The position numbers and the translations under genes were made by a program. Shown piece after piece: positions 23,730-34,839 of a stretch of DNA of 64,000 nucleotides. Numbering within the stretch: position 1 is the first letter of the stretch; every line of letters begins with the position of its first letter. The notes under the pieces were generated by a model, which made no database searches, was not told where the DNA came from, and saw only the letters and a list, made by a program, of their open reading frames with translations. Source of the stretch: Schistocephalus solidus (taxonomy: Eukaryota > Platyhelminthes > Cestoda > Diphyllobothriidea > Diphyllobothriidae); the NCBI GenBank assembly GCA_017591395.1, contig WEDG01005253.1, positions 1 to 64,000 of the forward strand, given 5' to 3'.

Positions 23730-24145
23730 CATGTTTTACTGCTGCTGCACGTGAATTACATTATAGTGGTAGCAGTCTTGCGGTTTATCTAATGCCCTCT
23801 CTCCTCCTCTCCCACTTTGGCCCAGTAAAACGACCAAGTCTATAAGACCGGAGGCGTGGGAGGGCACAGGTGCAGGCAGAATCACCCCGAAGTGTGTGCC
23901 ATCAGACCGGCTCGGAACCCACGGTGTGGGAAGGTCATAAAGGCCACATTAAGAAGGAGCCATTGTAGCCTGACTCTCAGTCGGCTAGTCAGTCACTCCC
24001 CATGAACACACACTGTGCTTCTTTTGCTGCCAAGTTATCCCGTTCGTTAGCAACCTTCCGAGCCAGGGTTTTTTAATCAACGTGGTAGCTCAAAGGAACC
24101 AGATTGTTTATAGTGAGGAGAATACGGTGAGAGGTCGACTTCACA
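23730..24145 (+). repeat. ~450-bp interspersed repeat copy
   Basis: Clear match to copy 1: 'ccctctctcctcctc', 'ataagaccggaggcgtggga', 'cataaaggccacattaagaa', 'ggagccattgtagcctgact', 'gttatcccgttcgttagcaa', 'gattgtttatagtgaggaga'. Confidence 0.8.
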
Positions 24146-24440
24146 ATATACACGACAGTTCGGCACTCGCATTCCGACAATTTCCGTTATATGCTCCACA
24201 GGGTGGTGCAGGGACGATGACTGACGCGCAAGTTAGTTTTAAGTTATAGTAGACTTGCACAGCAGCTACCTCACCCCCTCTTCCCTAACGCGCCTGGGCC
24301 CGGTTTCAAGACAGAGTCAAGAAGGAAAAGAGCCGGGGTCAGGCGTAAGTAGCTGGCACGGCCGGAGACTCCCCTGACCGTGCCACCACCACCACCACTG
24401 AATCAGATGCCACGGAATAGGAGTGTCATAAATGGCAAAA
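24146..24440 (+). repeat. ~450-bp interspersed repeat, 5' half, tandem to the previous copy
   Basis: It starts again with 'tatgctccacagggtggtgc' and runs through 'agttagttttaagttatagt', 'gtttcaagacagagtcaaga' and 'gccacggaataggagtgtca' before losing similarity near the '...cataaatggc' word. Two copies therefore lie head to tail, as they do at 12.87-13.65 kb. A (CCA)n-like run, 'gccaccaccaccaccactg', lies within it. Confidence 0.75.
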
Positions 24441-25190
24441 GTTGCTGGTGTGGCGTGAACCTGCTCGTACGAGTGCCACCAAGTCCCACCCCATGTTCGG
24501 CATTTGTTATGGGAGATTAACCCGAGTAACGCATGCCATGCCCTGATCTGGACCCCGTGTTGGTACAGCGCATGTACCACGCGGCCCGTTTAGGGGGCAC
24601 GTCTATAGACATACTGTATGAATCACCATACATTTGCCACCGATGTTGTGCCATTGCATCACACATTTGCGAGTTTTCCATATGAAGTTTTTTTAAGTTG
24701 CTCCGGGTACTGAGAAACCTGCTGTCTGAGCCCAAGTCAGTTTACCATAGAGTAAGACCCGATCCATAAGCCCGCAGTGCGCTGGTGAGAGCTCCCCTCG
24801 ATGATCACCCAACCCGGATTCAAACCTAGAGTGCATCTGAATTTGGCTGTTCTCATTTATTTTGTCAACAAGCCATCTCGTGGACTGCATACCATCGGGC
24901 GTTTGCGTCACCCCAAGCGAAAAATTGACGGAAAAGGCAGTAGGGTCGTTTGGGTTGTTCCGCGGGCAGATTTGCCAGGACGAAAATGTCTCGCCCCAAA
25001 TAATTCATGCACCGCATCCGACAGACGTGATTGAACCCAACGCAGTGAACATCTACTTGTTGTCTCCGCCGGCATTACACCCTTGCACGTACAATCAGTG
25101 ACCGAGCGTATGAAATTTTAGTAAAAATTCCGAAAGGGTGTTTACGATTAGGAAGGATTATCTTAGCGGGATTTCCGTGTTTATTATCTT
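24441..25190. other. Intergenic, no gene seen
   Basis: Several 72-87-codon frames overlap on both strands (24317-25101) without a domain or splice context. Confidence 0.4.
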
Positions 25191-25555
25191 GCAGCAAAAT
25201 CCTCAGATATTTCATTCATTTGACCCACTTGTGAAAAACTCGGTGCCCTCGGTTGGATTCGAACCCACGACAGCAAGGGGAAGACTTTAGTACAGTCAAC
25301 GCTCTATCCAATTGAACTACGAGGCTCCACTGGGAGCCGTGAGTTGTATCCACACTTGGGTCAAGCTACCTACCAGCCCACTGCAACGTATGGAATCCAC
25401 CAATGCTGATACGGTAAGCTGACTGCCCAAGCAGGATTTCCTAAGCAATCAATCTAGAATCCGCTTGATGACTACCAGGAACAACTAATTAGTCGAGGAT
25501 TTTGGCAGATTTGAATAATTCATTTGATCCTCTTTCAATTAGGCCAGAGTGCCAG
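25191..25555 (-). mobile_element. tRNA-derived SINE (minus strand)
   Basis: On the minus strand a body of about 170 bp ('gcagtcagcttaccgtatca', 'gcattggtggattccat', 'gcttgacccaagtg') leads into a tRNA-like head at about 25244-25330. The head has an A-box-like 'tagttcaattggatagagcg', the word 'cttccccttgctgtcg', and a B-box 'gggttcgaatcc', followed by 'caccgagtttttcacaa'. The outer head bases pair like an acceptor stem (CCTCG with CGAGG). The stretch between the D-like and T-like arms is too long for a working tRNA. Further copies lie at 34.98-35.62 kb. Confidence 0.75.
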
Positions 25556-25604
25556 CTTTTGAATGCAAGTCCTTTCGGTCGCCTGAAAACAAAGAAAGCA
25601 AAAC

Positions 25605-26202
25605 GACTACTTAAGTGGTAGGCCTATTTTCTAGCGATTATTTATACCCCCTATAAATGCAAATATATTTTATACAAACATTTTCAGAAATATTGCTTAT
25701 TGTACTTCTTTAGTCTCAAATTGCGTCTACTTTAAAGTTATATACAAAAAGTGCATATTTGGGTTTTAACAAAGTTTTCCCATTCCCTGAATAACTTTGA
25801 GCCCGATCAGCTTTTGCGGTTGAGGTTTTCAGCCTACAAGCAATATGTTTTTCGTCGAAGGAATAGCATATATTGCTCTAGGCAAGTAGGAAGATATCAT
25901 CTAGTGCTCATAAAACGTCGTAATGGATGTTGATCAGGGTGTGTACTTTGTGAGGACGATAAGTAAACCGAATGATGCGACACTATTTGAACGGAAATTG
26001 TGAGGTCCCTAAAAATCTCGTAATTAGAAACTTTTTAAAAATCCAAAAGAAGACTTCCTTTGAGTATAAAATTTGATAATATGAGTTACTATCAAAATTT
26101 GGGCAGGAAAGAATATTTTGTTTACTTTTTGCCATTAACTATATTTGAATAAATAAAGCCCTCGAAAATAATCAGCAAAAGTGGCAGACTACTTAAGTAG
26201 TC
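25605..26202. repeat. Repeat segment bounded by 'gactacttaagta' words
   Basis: It begins with 'gactacttaagtggtaggcc' and ends in the perfect 16-bp palindrome GACTACTTAAGTAGTC (26187-26202). A third 'gactacttaagtatcatg' lies at 28801, followed by DNA resembling that after the first ('ctataaatgcaaatatattt' versus 'tttataaattcagatacatt'). This suggests a low-copy AT-rich element with a palindromic terminus. No coding capacity was seen. Confidence 0.4.
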
Positions 26203-28119
26203 ATTCCGCATAAAGTGCTGTTTTGACAGACTTCCGACGAGAAGTGCATTTAAAAGCCAACATCATGGCGTGTCTGAAATATCCTGGGATGGTGCCGCAC
26301 TAAGACCGGTATTACAACCTCGCTTAAGAAATCGTCGCCAGTCGAAAACGCTTTTCCGAATTTTGATTAACCGTTCACGAGATCAGTCGCGGACTGTATG
26401 CGCGCTCACAACTGGCTATTAATTCGACCGGGGCACCAGATGACTGGTCGCCACAAATGTCACCGTGTGGCCGGCACACTGGCAACACAAGAAGCGCTCA
26501 CAATACCGACCTGGATGTACGCTGGCATGTGCACCTAGCAGGTCAACCTCGACTTCTGACCCGGTGGCCTATGCAGGCACCGTGCAATTACACTGTCCCC
26601 CCTTCCTCCTCAATCACAGCCTCCATTTCCCAATCCTAGCTGAGTCTGTGCGCAACCTACGAATCCATGCTTCAACCGGCAGCGTAGATAAGACTCCGAA
26701 GAGATTTCGCGCTGCGGTGACTACCAGGTTGCATTAACTTCAGGCTGACACAACTGCAGTCGACTATCGCACATGCTGGCGTACGTAATAGCGTGATTCT
26801 ACTGGAGCAAAAGTGAAGTAAGCTAAATCAACAAAAAAATAATAGTAATAATTGAAGTTCACATTTGGGTATGGAGAAAACAGGTTTTATAACGACAAAG
26901 ATGGTAATGAAAGGCAACCGGTCAGCAAAAAGCACACATCCAAAGGCAGAACCTTCATTTGTTGTTTCATCGACAAGTTATCTATTCACATTAGGCGAGA
27001 AGTAGGGCACTTTAAAATAGTGCAAAAGACCAAAGGAAAAAAAGAAAAGGTGGATGCGCAGCGGGGGCGGGAGCGGCGAGATGTGACAGATTGGAATGCA
27101 CGCATGTCCAAGATGCCTGTCTGCCTAGCGGCTGTAAATGTCCAAATGAAAGACAATTGATTGTAGTGCGCGATGCGGTTGCACTATTGGATCCAACAGT
27201 TAATCAGAAGCACATGCAGAAACGCCACGTAGATGAGGAGTAGGAGCATCAGAATAAGACGTGGCCGTCGGCCGACTAACCGCTCCGTCAACAGAAGGAG
27301 AGTCCCACCGATGCGACTGCAGGGTTCTCTCAGACGCTGATGAATAGCCGAAATCTGATGAGCTGAGGCATTAAAAGAATGAGACGACAGTAGAGGCAGA
27401 TGTTTTGGAAAAAGGATAAAATTCCGGAGAGGGAGGGAGGGAGAGAAAGAGAACAAGATCAGTTGGCAGAACTACCTCGAGACACCAGACGTTGTTTTGC
27501 ACATGCCGGTTGTAAAGAGAAACCCAAAATTTAACCTCGGAAGACGCCCTTTTCTGCAGCCAATAATGGTCACTGAGGTACAAAATGACTGCGGACGCCG
27601 TATTCCTGACAGGCTTTTAAACAAGCATGATTCGTTGTATCACGTAGTTTATTAGCAAGCTGGAGCTACAGCGGTGCCTGGGGAATGAACAACTTGCACA
27701 AGCGTGGTCGAATGAGTTCTCGTCGACCGACACGAAAGCCTCACCGACGGAATTTAGGGAATCCGAGTTTCCGAAGACGGCTGATGACATGTGAGCTTGC
27801 GAAAGCGGATCAGTACAGATAAGGGTGCTAGATTTTAAAAGATGAAACAGGACTGGAACAGCACGGTTCCGGATTATTTATGTTTTAGACAGTCGTCTAT
27901 AGCCCTGAACAACATCTTCCATGGGAAACAAACGTGTGCACTCATATTACGACGATTGTCCGCAAATTTAATGCAAATAATAGGTCATCGATAACACTGA
28001 ACCCGAGTTTATCAACATATAACAACTGACGGCCTCTATTCCAAAAAAGGGCGCAGGTGAGGGAGAACTTTATTTCGAAGACTGTCAACAGTTTCTGTTG
28101 TTATTTGCAGTTAAAACGC
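26203..28119. other. Intergenic, no gene seen
   Basis: Frames at 26457-26737 and 26852-27160 have no recognisable domain. A purine-rich run (gagagggagggagggagaga) lies near 27426-27455. Confidence 0.4.
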
Positions 28120-28560
28120 GGCTTTTTCGGCCTACTTGTGCTTTCACATACATCTCCATTGTATGGATGTGATCATGCCTGATCTAGCCGGCGTCGATGG
28201 TGTCGCAAACTGTACCCCTTTAGGCATGCAAGAGCGCATCCGTAAAGTTCGACCTATTTTTACCTCCAGCAATGGAGACCCAGTGCCAAGGGTCCAGTAA
28301 ACACCATGTCTCGGCAGACTGTGCTGAGTCATGTTCTAGGTCGGCCTTCTCTTTGAACACCCCTAAGTGAGCGAGAGCGCCAGATCAAGCGTAGCAGCAC
28401 TGAATTCATGGAGCAGGGTCAAAAACGTGCCCAAGACATAACAGCCTCGCCATGTCTCCGTAGCGAATGCCGACGGTCTATTTCCAGAGGAACTCAGTAA
28501 ACCTCACTCGAAGAATGGTTTTACAGACAGAGGCGGTCAAACGTCTCCAGTTTTCACTTA
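28120..28560 (-). pseudogene. RTE-type LINE 3' fragment (minus strand)
   Basis: From about 28560 down on the minus strand, frames give 'ENWRRLTASVCKTILRVRFTE', matching the 'ErKLEaFDhHCLRtILRVKyTD' region at 42.2 kb. Next come 'RYGDMARLLC', 'LHEFSAATLDLALSL' and 'LSTVCRDMVFTGPLALGL', and finally 'GTVCDTIDAG' before the stop and the 3' UTR word 'atcaggcatgatcac'. All are in order but broken by stops and frameshifts. Confidence 0.65.
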
Positions 28561-30079
28561 TTTTTCACGCGCATCGTGCCTGATTTAAGGGTAATCATAT
28601 GCACCTCGTCATATATTAACTACAGTAGCTGACCCATTTTAGGAAATTTTAATCAGAATTTTGAAATTTTTCCGATTAGAAATAAGAAGTTAGGTGAGGT
28701 TTTAATACTGATGATCTTGCAACATAACCTCGAGATATTTCAGTCCCGACAGCATACCGGTTTCTGAATGAGCTTCTTTCAGACCTCCTGTGTAAAAGAT
28801 GACTACTTAAGTATCATGAAACCTTCCCACCGAAGTTTGATGGCTTTATAAATTCAGATACATTTTGTAGAAAACAAAAGAAAAATTATTATTTTTATAG
28901 TAATTTAGTAGCAAATGACGTCTTCACCGTCTATACTTGAAGGAATGTTTCAGGTGTAAAATTTTTTTTCCAATCCTCACCATTTTGAAATCGAAGTGCT
29001 GCTACCGTAAAAGAGGTTTTATTCCTCCTCCCACCTCAGCACCAGCAGGGTTAACTGCGTTAAGCTTAAATGCCCAAAGTTTGTGTGAAAGATGCGGTTC
29101 AGTGGCGGTACCGATATTCCGACGAGCCCATCGATTTCTGTAGGGAATGGCAAGACCACGACAAGAGACATCCACAGTTTTCTTTCACGGGAAGTACCCC
29201 AAACGCTTCATTTAAAGACCCCCTGAAGTGCGTGATTTATTTCCGAAGAGAGGTTACTAAAAGGTGTTGGTAAAAAATCGGCTAAACGAATCTCCTGAAC
29301 GCCGGAAGTGGGATTTAGGTTGGCCTGTACCAGGCCCATCGTCAGCTCCTACGAAATTCATGCGTCAAAAATCACGGGCTCATATTGACGAAGATGGGTG
29401 CCTGACGGTAAATTTGAAATAGCAGAAAGGACAAAAGATTTGCGCAATTCCTCTTTCCCCTGCTAAAAGACTAACTAGGCTTGACCACGATCTGACACCA
29501 TGGACCAGATGAAGATTGCAAAGATCTAGGGGACTTCGTCCACAAAATTAACGATGCAGTACTTTTATGACCCTGTGTTTTGTTACCGCTCATGTCAGCC
29601 GATTAGCCACGCTTCCTCCACGGAGTCCGTACGGTAGGGACAGGTACTGTTGCTGAAACTCCCAGGTAGTAGGTATGCAGGCTAATTAAAAAGGGTTTGT
29701 TATTCCTCAGTTCTGACAAAAGTAGCGAGGGTCGACAGCTAATACGGCTTGCCACAATTTCTGAAGGCGTCAGACACTACCAGCGGCAAGATTTCGAACA
29801 GTTTCAGAGACCGGTAAGGGTTGTTATGGTTCCTGAGAACGAAATGTGTCGGGAACTCTTGAACTATTTAACACGAATATTGGCTGGGACTGATACCTCA
29901 GACAGACACAAGTTAGACACTCAATCCAACGGTATAATGGGGATAAAAGAAACCTTTTTTCTGAATTGCAGACAACTTAATACTGACTGATAATTCTCTC
30001 TGGGAGTCATTAAGGAAGCATTTCGTATTTTCAGCCCGAAACGACACAGCAGCCAGTGTTTATTTTGCAATCCCTCTTT
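28561..30079. other. Intergenic, no gene seen
   Basis: It contains the third 'gactacttaagta' word at 28801. Frames at 28937-29143, 29070-29273 and 29697-29990 are unsupported. The last (97 codons) lies just upstream of the PLE fragment but shows none of its motifs. Confidence 0.4.
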
Positions 30080-30990
30080 GTTTCAGTCGTAGCCAAGATG
30101 AGTTACAGGAAGCGGTCGCGAAAAAGATGACACGATCGCTCAAACACAAGCTCTGTTCGCCGGGTCGTGATGAAGAAGGACCCATTGTCATGGTTGGAAA
30201 CGTCTAAAGTAGTTTATCGAACCTGGTATAGTTGTGGACAAAGTAACTATGTAGGGAATAACGGGTAGAATACTCCGGACGCGAATAGTTAAGCAGGCAG
30301 CGCTAAAGTTGCGACTCAGTCGACGGGATCCGGTCACACACACGATGAGGTCGAAATCCTCGCGATATGTGGCAACCGCGTGAGCCGAGAACTACTTGAC
30401 GCGTGGTCTTACGGCTCTCATTTGATTAAAAAGCGCGCTGACTTTGCTAATAGAAGCGAAGAGACAACCGTGTGAGCAGCGAAACTGCTGGAGTCATGAT
30501 TTTCCCGCCCTCAATCAATCAACAAGCGCAACGACCTGCCTGCTCGATATTCGGTGCTCAGAATTTGTCTGGGCAGAGTAGTTGGCCACGCGGAGAACGC
30601 GCGGATGGTCACTGCTTCTAGTGCCAATGTAGGTCAGCCGAAATTACCCAGGAGTTCAAATGGATGACGATCAGCAACTCGATTGCGGGCCAACATTGAG
30701 CCGCATGCGATGAGCGGGGGAAATGATAATCTTGACAAGCACGCTGGGCCACAGCAACGGCATGCTGCAACATGTTGCCGGTCAGACAACTATCACACCA
30801 CCTGCAACTATCTGCGATGCACGCGGGAACTGTCATGTTGATAGGCGTGTAGTGGCCTAGTAACAACATCCTATAAATGCTGCAAAACCTGGGCGATCCA
30901 ATACCCTTATCTGATTCCGTCTCTGATGATGGATTCGGGTGAGAATCCGAAACGTCAGGCTAATAAAGCTCTTGTTCCAGTGATCGTGTT
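30080..30990 (+). pseudogene. Penelope-like element 3' part: GIY-YIG endonuclease and 3' terminal region
   Basis: A frame at about 30168-30272 reads 'MKKDPLSWLETSKVVYRTWY' then 'SCGQSNYVGNNG', the start of the GIY-YIG nuclease domain that Penelope-like retroelements carry after their RT ('VVYR' and 'NYVG' are its two halves). After a stop and frameshifts, 'DEVEILAICGNRVSRELLDA' (about 30345) and 'SINKRNDLPARYSVLR' (about 30510) follow, the conserved C-terminus of the same family (compare 36969-37511). The non-coding end then contains the hammerhead-like motif at 30919-30960. The RT domain is absent, so this is a 5'-truncated copy. Confidence 0.75.
30919..30960 (+). ncRNA. Hammerhead-ribozyme-like motif in a PLE end
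   Basis: The core has CTGATGA (30923-30929), a perfect 6-bp stem II (GGATTC / GAATCC, 30931-30936 with 30943-30948), GAAA (30949-30952), then C and a GTC cleavage triplet (30954-30956). The flanks GTCT (30919-30922) and AGGC (30957-30960) form a 4-bp stem I with one G-U pair. Stem III has no loop. 'ACGT' between GAAA and the cleavage site is self-complementary, so it could pair only between two molecules or two copies. One extra T separates CTGATGA from stem II. Penelope-like elements are known to carry hammerheads in their terminal repeats, which fits. Activity is untested. Confidence 0.65.
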
Positions 30991-31400
30991 TCCTTCTTCG
31001 CGCACTGACCTTCCCTTCCATATTCACTGCTTAAATTTTGTCTAGGCAAAGTACACCGCCACACGAAGAGCGCACGGAACGCCATTGTTATCGGTGCTAG
31101 TGTTGGCGAGACAACTGTCCGAAAGAACCTACAGTGGTGGTGAAATTTCAGCAATTAGCGACGCGACGGCGGGCTATCAAGTAATTATCGCGTCATGCGT
31201 AACCACCTGCGATAAATGCGGGAGTCGCGAATTTTGATAGGTAAGCTGTTGCATAGCAACTGCATCCAGTAAATACTGCGACACCTGCAAAATTCTCTAC
31301 CCTATCCGATTCCGTTTCCGGTTATAAATTGAAGTATGAATCCAAAACTTCAGGCAAATGAAACTTGTTCCGTTGATCGCGTCTCCTTTCTCATGATGAG
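30991..31400 (+). mobile_element. Second PLE 3' terminal copy, in tandem
   Basis: It repeats the order of the first copy's end: 'tattcactgcttaaattttg' and 'tctaggcaaagtacaccgcc' (cf. 'tattcggtgctcagaatttg', 'tctgggcagagtag'), then 'gataggtaagctgttgcata', 'ccagtaaatactgc', 'tatccgattccgt' and 'cttgttccgttgatcgcg'. Head-to-tail terminal copies are typical of Penelope-like elements. The hammerhead region (about 31313-31358) has lost CTGATGA and GAAAC, so it is inactive. Confidence 0.65.
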
Positions 31401-32499
31401 ATCTGTGCAGTCTTTATCTCCAGGCACGGAACCGCCCAATCTGTTAGACATATAGGAAGACTACAAGCCCACAATTCCGGATTCCGGCCCAACAACGATA
31501 ACAATCAAGTATGTCCCCATGCTCAGCCAACACTTCAGGAGTTACTAAAATCTGAATAAGCATCCCTAACCAAAGGTAGTCAAATGCGAGTAAGTGGATA
31601 AAATTGTATGTCCTATCATTTTTGGAAAATTTCTCGTTTCGATCATCAGAGCGCCGAGGTGATCTCCCGCTGGTCTGTCGGGGCCACGCGACTAGACAGT
31701 CCCATTTGTTGCTGACGCCAATTCGAACTGCTAGCGGCTCGCGGTCATCACAGTTGCAGCATCACAGCGCGCCTGCTGTCGTTGCAGTGATAAGTCGTTG
31801 CTGCGAATGCCAACTGAATTCGGCTTGAGCAGATATCTGATAGCGACCGAGTATCCTCTAGCTGGCTTCTTATCTCCCCTGACCGATAGACCCGCAGTGC
31901 AAATCCCAGTGCAGTGCAAGATAGTCTTCAGAATAACCCTCCCACTAAGTCAATCATATCAAGTCTTTCAGTAAAACACGCAGCGACCTACTTCCGTGGC
32001 AATCAGTTTGGCTGTATGGAACGAAAATGGCCGTGAAACAGCCAACTTATGTGTTCATGCTGTATATTTAGATCCCCAAAGACATTCTAATGATACGGCA
32101 TGTGCTGGAATGCGGGGCCCGTAGCGACATTAATTAACAGGAAAAAGTTGCTTGCGCTAAGACGATGGACACAGGCAACTGTGGCACCGGTCTGCCTGTT
32201 TTTTGCTTTCCTGGTGTCAGCCACTGGGTCGGAAAGTTAGTGCGGGGAAAAACACTAAATAATGCACGATAAGTGGTTGTGTGTTTCGCCGTGTGGACTT
32301 CGGCCCCCTGTGCGTAAATTCGTCTCAAAGGCGCACTGAAAGTACGGTTGGAGGGCGGTTTCAGGGGCTATCGTACAACATCGTTGTAAGATCGGCATCC
32401 GTTAAATGCAGTGTTTAAGACGAAACGCACAAGTGCGTACGCACAGAAAAGCCGTTTCGCTACGTGTGCTTGATGGGACCGGTAGGTGGGTGATAATGA
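31401..32499. other. Intergenic, no gene seen
   Basis: No supported feature. Frames at 31604-31828 and 32134-32328 (minus) lack any recognisable domain. Confidence 0.4.
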
Positions 32500-32600
32500 C
32501 ATGGAGGCTTTCGTAACATCGGACTCGAACACGTCACCTCCCCCCTCCACTGCTAAGCAGACTGTGACACTGTCGCCAACTCGCCATATCGTAAGCCCGT
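32500..32600 (-). repeat. tRNA-like SINE relic
   Basis: On the minus strand 'atggcgagttggcgacagtg' (A-box-like) lies about 30 nt before 'gtgttcgagtccga' (B-box-like), a Pol III promoter arrangement. The rest does not fold as a tRNA. The DNA to the left (32100-32500) may be its body, but I could not find a second copy. Confidence 0.35.
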
Positions 32601-32711
32601 CTCGCGGGCGCGCCGTTTCCTCACGTCAACGCTATCAGACCTGATATCCTCACTATGAAGGTCACGGCCCTGTCTGCTTTACGGTCTCGGGAGCAAATTT
32701 CAAGACCAAAA

Positions 32712-32757
32712 TGTCTGGACTGATCGTTGATTGGTGTCTGGACTGATCGTTGATTGG
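32712..32757. repeat. Perfect 23-bp tandem duplication
   Basis: The 23-bp unit starting 'tgtctggactgatcgttgat' occurs twice, back to back and without mismatch, so the duplication is recent. A short (CTG)n run follows at about 32790-32802. Confidence 0.95.
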
Positions 32758-33135
32758 CTAAAGGCTGCCTAAAACTGCCGCTTGTTTTGCTGCTGCTGCT
32801 GTCGTCTGTAAGCGTTTTGAGTCAGTAAAACAAACAAATGGTTCCGATGATCGAGAAGTCTTCTGCTTCTTCCTTGCTCATGAGACGCAATCACTCCACC
32901 CCAGACTTTACTCCGTCCCCTGACCGCAGCAACCCCCAACACCACCTCGACGCCACTGATGAAAGCTGTTTACAGAAGACCTGTAACGGTAGGGGCAGAA
33001 ACAACTCCCACTACTGCTACCCCATAATGACACGTATATTTTTAAGCCGAGCCCCGAATCGTATCAATATTGAGCTTTATTATGAGCAAATATTGCGAAG
33101 GAAACGGGAATAGGAGACTCCCGTAGTGGTGGTGG
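32758..33135. other. Intergenic, no gene seen
   Basis: The 91-codon frame at 32838-33113 is Ser/Pro/His-rich in its first half but has no splice or domain support. Confidence 0.35.
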
Positions 33136-33270
33136 TCTTGCCCTAAATTCCAGGGAGACTAGGGTGAAGATTATGGAGAGGGGAAGGGGATATGAATAAG
33201 TACCCACCCTGGAATTTAGCGCAGGGTCCCCTTTGCACTACTGAAGGTTCCTATTTCCGTGTCTTTCAAA
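33136..33270. repeat. MITE-like element, small copy
   Basis: It is bounded by inverted words: 'ttgccctaaattccaggga' on the left and 'ccctggaatttagcgcaggg' on the right. It is followed by 'ttcctatttccgtgtc', which also follows the copy at 34.39 kb. The interior is short and G-rich. See the copies at 34.01, 34.39 and 36.7-38.16 kb. Confidence 0.6.
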
Positions 33271-33559
33271 ATATTGTATTATTTCAGGTGAACTAGATCC
33301 CCAAGATTAGGCCGCGCAAAGCTGCCGTGCTTTCTTTTTCTGTGGCCTTATGGCGTACGTTACCACCTCCAGGCAAATGTCAACTTTTCAACTGCCCAAT
33401 AAATTAATGAGCTAAGTTAGAGTAAATCCCTCAGGAAAAACCTTTTCAGACTTGATCCGAAATTTTATTTGAACATTTGCACTAACATCCGTCAGCTTCA
33501 GCGTTATAACTGCGACATATTAACAAGCTGCCAGCAGCCAGGTAGCATGCTTCACCGGT

Positions 33560-33930
33560 ACTGATGGCAGACTGAAAGCACGCGCGGTGACTTGCGAGGG
33601 AATTAGATTTTCATCAGATGAAACTTGCCCTGCATCTACCGCACCCACTCCGCCTCCCAAACCTGGGCCCCGTGTCATGAACCAGTCAAGAAGACCGGAG
33701 GTGATTGGCCCGGTCGGAGCCGCCCCTGAGCGTGCCGATACAGCTGAATCGGTTCCTAAGGAGTGGGATTGCCAGAGGCCACATTAAGAGGGAATCATTA
33801 CAACCTAACTCTCAGTCCGCCAATTAGCTACTCCGTACAAACACGCACGGAGCTGACCGCGCGGTCCGAGTTATCCACCGAGGGCATAGGTAAAAGGCAA
33901 AATTTCAGCCACTTGAATCGGAGAAACGTG
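33560..33930 (+). repeat. ~450-bp interspersed repeat copy
   Basis: It retains 'gtgacttgcgagggaattag', 'cagtcaagaagaccggaggt', 'gccacattaagagggaatca', 'ctaactctcagtccgccaat' and 'gcgcggtccgagttatcc'. The frames at 33587-33787 and 33763-34026 are incidental. Confidence 0.75.
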
Positions 33931-34009
33931 CCTGGGTTTCCGGCTGTGCTGCCAGTATGGTGGAAAACACACAGGAGTAGGAACTCACTCCCGCCCCCTA
34001 CAGGAATAC

Positions 34010-34175
34010 AGGCAGTCTTACGGTAAATTCTAGGAAGGCTACCTAAGCCTTTATTGTATCTCTAACTCTAACATTATGCCCTTCCCAAACGTGTATTTTA
34101 AGCCAAACCCCTAAATTTAACCCTAATCTTAGACTTAACGCTAATCTCCCTAGAATTTAGGCCAAGGCCACATGT
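34010..34175. repeat. MITE-like element with CCCTAA-type interior
   Basis: The left end 'cttacggtaaattctaggaa' and right end 'tccctagaatttaggccaag' are inverted. The interior is a degenerate run of 'taaccctaat', 'ctctaactctaac' and similar words. It looks telomere-like, but it is irregular and sits inside a dispersed element. Confidence 0.6.
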
Positions 34176-34387
34176 ATAATGGAGGGCGCGGGTTGTTAAT
34201 ATTCTCGCGTCTTACACACTGCGTTTCTAAAAGACTTTCCATTTCCCTATTTGATTTGAACACTGCAAAGGGAGGAATGTGTATTTTCGTAGTCCTCGGG
34301 CTCATTTCTAGCAGTGAGAAGAACATGTTCGGTTTTCATAGAATTGAACAGTAAGACAACATTAGGAACCTGCCTGTAATACAAGTG

Positions 34388-34530
34388 GTATTGCCCTAGC
34401 TTCCAGGAAGGGCACTTATTCCTGTTTTGTAACCCAAACTCCAACCCTGACATTAACTCTAATCTCCGTGGAATGTAGCTCAAGGCCACCTGTGGGGGGA
34501 AGGGGTGTGGTTCCTATTTCCGTGTCGTAC
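34388..34530. repeat. MITE-like element copy
   Basis: Left 'ttgccctagcttccaggaag', interior 'aacccaaactccaaccctga' and 'cattaactctaatctcc', right 'gtggaatgtagctcaaggcc', then 'ttcctatttccgtgtcgtac'. Same order as the other copies. Confidence 0.6.
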
Positions 34531-34839
34531 CGTATGAGGAAGCATGCAATTTTCAAATTTACCCTTTTCAGGATCGATAGGCAAACGTCCGCTGAACCAC
34601 TGTACCGCAAGAGAATGAATATTGTGAAAAAACTGCCAAAAGTATCAATTCCGAGATCGACAACCAAGTGGCAATGAATACTTTTGGGTACCGTTTTAAA
34701 GTGAGTCTTCAAAGGCAACGTCAAGTACCCTATGTTATACTGAATTATACAACGAAAGTAACTCTTAACCACGGGGGCATGGGTTCACTCTTGGCACCAA
34801 CATAGTCCAATAATTCAAATGCGGTTCAGTTAGATTATC

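Noticed and set aside
26457..26740. 'VRNLRIHASTGS' as another zinc-finger LINE relic
   Set aside because: Only a few residues resemble a finger end. The conserved RIGL-x-GH core and paired finger spacing are missing.
27346..27375. 'ctgatgaatagccgaaat' as a hammerhead core
   Set aside because: No room for stem II and no closing stems.
27776..27815. A further hammerhead ('ctgatga ... cgaaag')
   Set aside because: Stem II would have only three or four pairs with a mismatch, no suitable cleavage triplet or stem I was found, and no PLE sequence surrounds it.
32838..33113. 91-codon Ser/Pro/His-rich frame as a gene
   Set aside because: No splice sites, no domain, and it runs into MITE-like DNA.
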